Positions 40,044-42,870 of a stretch of DNA of 42,870 bases are shown here, piece by piece. A program made the translations under genes and the position numbers. The stretch's first letter is position 1, and each line of letters starts with the position of its first letter. The notes beneath the pieces are model-generated. The model was not told the DNA's origin. It did no database searches and worked only from the letters and a program-made list of their open reading frames with translations. Source of the DNA: an uncultured Oscillospiraceae bacterium (GTDB lineage: Bacteria > Bacillota > Clostridia > Oscillospirales > Oscillospiraceae); assembly GCA_934573735.1 (NCBI GenBank), contig CAKTMC010000017.1:1-42870 (forward strand), given 5' to 3'.

Positions 40044-40202
40044 TCAGAACTTGATATCAACGGACTTGCGGTCAAAAATCGTATTGACCTGCTTGTAAGC
40101 CCAGCCGAGGAGCTTCTGGTCAAGGTTCCAGAAGTACACGACAAACAGTATGCCGACAGTAGTGCAAAGCACCTTAAGCAGCTTCTTTAAGAATTTGCAC
40201 AT
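40044..40202 (-). CDS. 52-residue predicted membrane peptide downstream of the dehydratase activator
   Basis: Minus strand, ATG at 40202, TGA at 40044-40046, with AAGGAG 9-10 nt upstream of the ATG. The translation begins MCKFLKKLLKVLCTTVGILF and ends RKSVDIKF: a basic N-terminus, one hydrophobic helix (about 9-27, VLCTTVGILFVVYFW), and a polar tail (NLDQKLLGWAYKQVNTIFD). It starts 38 nt after the activator gene stop and is followed by a duplicated terminator, so it seems to be the last gene of that operon. I do not recognise a family. The good ribosome-binding site and operon position favour a real gene. Confidence 0.65.
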   Translation of the reverse strand: MCKFLKKLLKVLCTTVGILFVVYFWNLDQKLLGWAYKQVNTIFDRKSVDIKF

Positions 40203-40240
40203 ATGGAATATGCTCCTTTCTTTATATCAAGGCGCGGAAA

Positions 40241-41035
40241 TTACTTCTTTGCCAGACCCTTCTGACGAGCATACTCGGCAGCACCGAGAGCGCCCATGAG
40301 CTGGGGGTCAGTCTTAAGGTTGACGACCTTGAGCTTGAGAACGTGCTCGATCGCTTCCTTCAGACCGTCGTTCTTTGCACAGCCTCCGGTCAGGGTGATG
40401 CTGTCGGTTGCGCCGGCCTTCTTGGCCATGACGAAGCAGCGCTTTGCAACTGCCATCTCGATACCGGCTGCGATCTCGTCCATGGGCTTGCCTTCGCCGA
40501 CGAGGGTGATGACCTCAGACTCTGCGAAAACGGTGCACTGTGCGGTGATGGGGATAACGTTCTTTGCAGTCAGAGAGAGCTTGGAGAACTCGGGCAGGCT
40601 AAGCTCGAAGGAGCGTGCCATTGCCTCGAAGAAGCGGCCGGTACCGGCTGCGCACTTGTCGTTCATTGCAAAGTTCTTGACAGTGCCGTCGGTGTCGATG
40701 CTGATGCCCTTAACGTCCTGTCCGCCGATGTCGATGATTGCCTTGACGCTCGGGTCAGTCACGTGAACGCCCATTGCGTGGCAGGAGATCTCGGAGATGT
40801 TTTCATCTGCGAAGGGTACCTTGTTGCGGCCGTAGCCGGTACCGATGAGGTAGGAAAGCTCCTTGGAGTCCTTCAGACCCGCCTGCTTGCAGACTTCTTC
40901 CATAGCGGCGATTGCGCTCAGCTCGGAGTTTATCTTGCTGCGGATGGTGGTATCGGCTATCATCTTGCCGTTTTCGTCGAGTATAACTGCCTTGGTGTAG
41001 GTGGAGCCCACGTCGCAGCCGCCAAAGTATTTCAT
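40241..41035 (-). CDS. 2-hydroxyacyl-CoA dehydratase activator (archerase, HgdC/HadI type)
   Basis: A 264-residue ASKHA-fold ATPase. As a homodimer with one [4Fe-4S] cluster held by two cysteines from each subunit, it injects an electron into the dehydratase with ATP hydrolysis. The cluster cysteines are C128 (NDKCAAGTGRFFE) and C167 (TAQCTVFAESEV). Phosphate-binding loops are GGCDVGSTYTKAVILD and IIDIGGQDVKGI; LTGGCAKNDG is near the C-terminus. I chose the ATG at 41035 because GGAGG is 8 nt upstream; the earlier ATG lies on top of that site. It follows the dehydratase gene by 39 nt in the same operon. Confidence 0.93.
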   Translation of the reverse strand: MKYFGGCDVGSTYTKAVILDENGKMIADTTIRSKINSELSAIAAMEEVCKQAGLKDSKELSYLIGTGYGRNKVPFADENISEISCHAMGVHVTDPSVKAIIDIGGQDVKGISIDTDGTVKNFAMNDKCAAGTGRFFEAMARSFELSLPEFSKLSLTAKNVIPITAQCTVFAESEVITLVGEGKPMDEIAAGIEMAVAKRCFVMAKKAGATDSITLTGGCAKNDGLKEAIEHVLKLKVVNLKTDPQLMGALGAAEYARQKGLAKK

Positions 41036-41074
41036 GTTATTTTCCTCCATTATAATTTAATTTCGCGTTGCGAA

Positions 41075-42870
41075 TTACATACAAACGTCGTCCTCAAACT
41101 CAAGGAGAGAGGCATCAACGGGAGTGGCGCCGATGACGGTGCGCATATACTCGTTGACCTTTGCGCGCATGGAGCTGCGGGAAACGGTACGCGGGTCCAT
41201 AAGGTCGTGCTCGACCCAAATCATATGCAGACCGCGCTCGCGTCCCTGCTCGTCAAGAATACCCTGAACGGTCGCCATGTTCTTGCAGGCGACGTGCTGA
41301 TACATGATAACGAAGTTCGCGTTCCAAGCCTCGCACTGATGCCAAAGCTCATCGACAACATTGCGATAGCCGCCGTTAGTGTGACGGCGCATGACCATAC
41401 GCTCGTAGAGGCGTGCGAGGTCGCGGAGGGCTTCCTCCTTGTCCTCGGTCTCGAGGGGCTTGGTGAAGTTAAGAGACTCCATCTCGACCAGAACGTCAAT
41501 GCCCCAGCAGTTAGCAAGCCAGTTGGAGAAGTTTGCGTAGAAGTGCGGAGGGCAGGACCAGATGATTGCGCGGTACTTCATCTTTTCCTCGGGCCATGCA
41601 AGAGAGCTGCTGTTGTAGGCCTTGGTAAGAAGCTTATCGACCTTCTCGCAGGTCTTCATGACGCGCGGGTCGAGGCCGCCGTCCATCTCGTAGTTATACT
41701 TGCGGAACAGCTCGTAGCAGGGACCGAGAAGCTGGGGACGGGCGGTCTTGTTGATGTCCCACTTATTAAGCTCGTATGCGGTCTCCTGATTGAAGCGCTT
41801 CATTGCGGTGAAGTATGCATCCCAGCTCCACTTCGTGCCGGTCTGCTCCTCAACAAACTTTATGCAGGCCTTGATATCCTCAACGCCGCACTGGAGGGTG
41901 CTCTCGTCGAGATACTGGGTCGGGAAGCAGAGGTGGAAGACAGGCAGCTCGGGGAAGCGGCGGCTCATGTAGGAGGAAGCCATGGTGGAGCCGTCACAGG
42001 GCATGGAGGAGGAGATAAAGCAGGAGCCGATGTGCGGCAGAGCGTCAACGACAAGTGCGCCGCACTCGGAGGTCGGGACGGGGCAGGTGTCGGAGGGCAG
42101 ACCGTAGGACTCGACCGCGTCAATGTAGGGGATGCAGGAGAGCTGGTCGAGCATCGACAGCAGGAACACGGGCATGAGCTGATAGGGGATACCCAGCATG
42201 TTCGGGAAGCCCGCCATGAGCTGACCCATGGTCATCTCATCAAAGAGAATGAGGCTCTGGTTGAGAGCGCCGCTGTTGCCGTTCTTATCGTCGCACTTTG
42301 CGAGGAGAACAAGCGTCTCTGCGACAAAGCGGTACATGCAGTATATGAGCTCATGGCTCATGCGGAGGTTATAGCCGCGCATACCCATGGTATTCTTATC
42401 CATGAAGCTGTGGCAGCAGAAATAGGATATCATCCAGCGGTAATGCAGTGCGCTGTTGACTGCGGGGACGAGATCCTTGGAGAAGGTCATAAGGAGCATG
42501 CCCCACATACGAACCCACTCGTAGAAGTCATATGCGGTGTCCTTGATGCCGCGCCACTCACGGCGAACGGTGGCCATTTCGCCTCTGCGATAGAGACGGC
42601 CGAGGCTCTTTTCACCGTTGATTACGCGATCCTTCTTGCCGGCAGCGTCAAGAGACATAAAGTCCTTATACTCGCCCTTGATGCGCTTGCCGTCGGCCTT
42701 AAAGGTATCGACCCAGCTCTGACCGAAGGCTTTCCAGTCGGTCTCTTTGAGCATTTCCCAGGCAATACCGCCAAACTCTTTAAGGTTATCAAGCTGGGCA
42801 GCCCAGTCTATCTCATCTTTGCATTTCCAGAATTCCGGATTGGGATACTGTATCTTTTGCTTCTTTGCCA
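41075..42870 (-). CDS. 2-hydroxyacyl-CoA dehydratase family protein (5' end outside the window)
   Basis: The reading frame is open through the right edge, so the start lies beyond 42870 and at least 597 residues are visible. An internal Met at 42754 is not the start: about 38 codons of coding sequence (…QYPNPEFWKCKDEIDWAAQ…) precede it. The chain matches HgdB/BcrC-type subunits (PF06050): ISSSMPCDGSTMASSYMSRRFPELPVFHLCFP, AIIWSCPPHFYANFSNWLANCWGIDVLVEMESL, and FVIMYQHVACKNMATVQGILDEQGRERGLHMIWVEHDLMDPR. Cysteines for a [4Fe-4S] cluster are present. It would dehydrate a (R)-2-hydroxyacyl-CoA; the substrate is not evident. It is longer than the usual 370-480-residue subunits. Confidence 0.85.
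   Translation of the reverse strand, partial: AKKQKIQYPNPEFWKCKDEIDWAAQLDNLKEFGGIAWEMLKETDWKAFGQSWVDTFKADGKRIKGEYKDFMSLDAAGKKDRVINGEKSLGRLYRRGEMATVRREWRGIKDTAYDFYEWVRMWGMLLMTFSKDLVPAVNSALHYRWMISYFCCHSFMDKNTMGMRGYNLRMSHELIYCMYRFVAETLVLLAKCDDKNGNSGALNQSLILFDEMTMGQLMAGFPNMLGIPYQLMPVFLLSMLDQLSCIPYIDAVESYGLPSDTCPVPTSECGALVVDALPHIGSCFISSSMPCDGSTMASSYMSRRFPELPVFHLCFPTQYLDESTLQCGVEDIKACIKFVEEQTGTKWSWDAYFTAMKRFNQETAYELNKWDINKTARPQLLGPCYELFRKYNYEMDGGLDPRVMKTCEKVDKLLTKAYNSSSLAWPEEKMKYRAIIWSCPPHFYANFSNWLANCWGIDVLVEMESLNFTKPLETEDKEEALRDLARLYERMVMRRHTNGGYRNVVDELWHQCEAWNANFVIMYQHVACKNMATVQGILDEQGRERGLHMIWVEHDLMDPRTVSRSSMRAKVNEYMRTVIGATPVDASLLEFEDDVCM

Noticed and set aside
42752..42754. ATG at 42754 as the start of the 2-hydroxyacyl-CoA dehydratase gene
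   Set aside because: The frame stays open to the window edge with family-like sequence, and no ribosome-binding site precedes this ATG; the gene is cut by the window.

Overview
The window looks like the chromosome of a fairly GC-rich, endospore-forming, Gram-positive anaerobe of class Clostridia, most likely an Oscillospirales/Oscillospiraceae-type gut bacterium. The evidence is direct: spoIVA, cwlD and a Spo0H-type sigma factor (sporulation), a lipoteichoic-acid-synthase-like sulfatase, secG, plsY, and a 2-hydroxyacyl-CoA dehydratase with its archerase-type activator (anaerobic fermentation). No phage, complete IS, tRNA, rRNA or CRISPR was seen. Most of the sequence is well-packed chromosomal housekeeping DNA, interrupted by unusually many palindromic intergenic repeats.

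Layout. 1-230: pentanucleotide-based satellite running off the left edge. 231-3219 (-): a U32-like cysteine-cluster protein and a Kup potassium transporter. 3574-5886 (-): three-gene SsuABC/TauABC-type ABC transporter, divergent from a Crp/Fnr regulator (5974-6669, +) across a perfect 14-bp palindrome. 6827-9374 (+): plsY and an M20 dipeptidase. 7451-10337 otherwise holds mainly repeats. 10338-11356 (-): small unknown protein plus PAP2 phosphatase; 11494-12381 (+): exported SLH-like protein. 12438-15712 (-): clpB preceded by a ribbon-helix-helix protein whose promoter carries five alternating TGATA/TATCA half-sites. 15994-23799 (+): cell-envelope block with an LtaS-like enzyme, secG, and a phosphocholine locus (licA-like kinase, licC-like cytidylyltransferase, BCCT transporter) followed by a VanZ-nucleotidyltransferase fusion. 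24415-27119 (-): ilvA-ridA-EEP phosphatase. 27300-29837 (+): GT2 glycosyltransferase, DUF1653, P-loop/CYTH protein. 30014-32154 (+): ruvCAB. 32312-33533 (+): sigH, zinc-ribbon protein, DUF1858 protein. 33805-39689 (+): trmK, nif3-like, spoIVA, cwlD, radA, GME-fold-like protein. 40044-42870 (-): 2-hydroxyacyl-CoA dehydratase (cut by the right edge), its activator and an unlisted 52-residue membrane peptide.

The most unusual signal is a 120-165 bp multi-hairpin repeat (family A, four copies). In three of four copies it sits between two near-identical copies of the local transcription terminator stem-loop. The terminator sequence differs at each locus but matches on the two sides of each copy, so the element appears to target terminators and duplicate 21-34 bp of them, leaving a working terminator on the outside. 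Two further repeat families (B, seven copies; C, two copies) fill most other long intergenic gaps.

Other points of interest are a possible new RHH-controlled clpB operon, a phosphocholine operon with no licD but a membrane-anchored nucleotidyltransferase-fold protein in its place, a textbook sigma-A promoter overlapped by an inverted repeat upstream of the LtaS-like gene, and a good sigma-E promoter match upstream of spoIVA. All functions are inferred from reading motifs by eye; no database search was possible.
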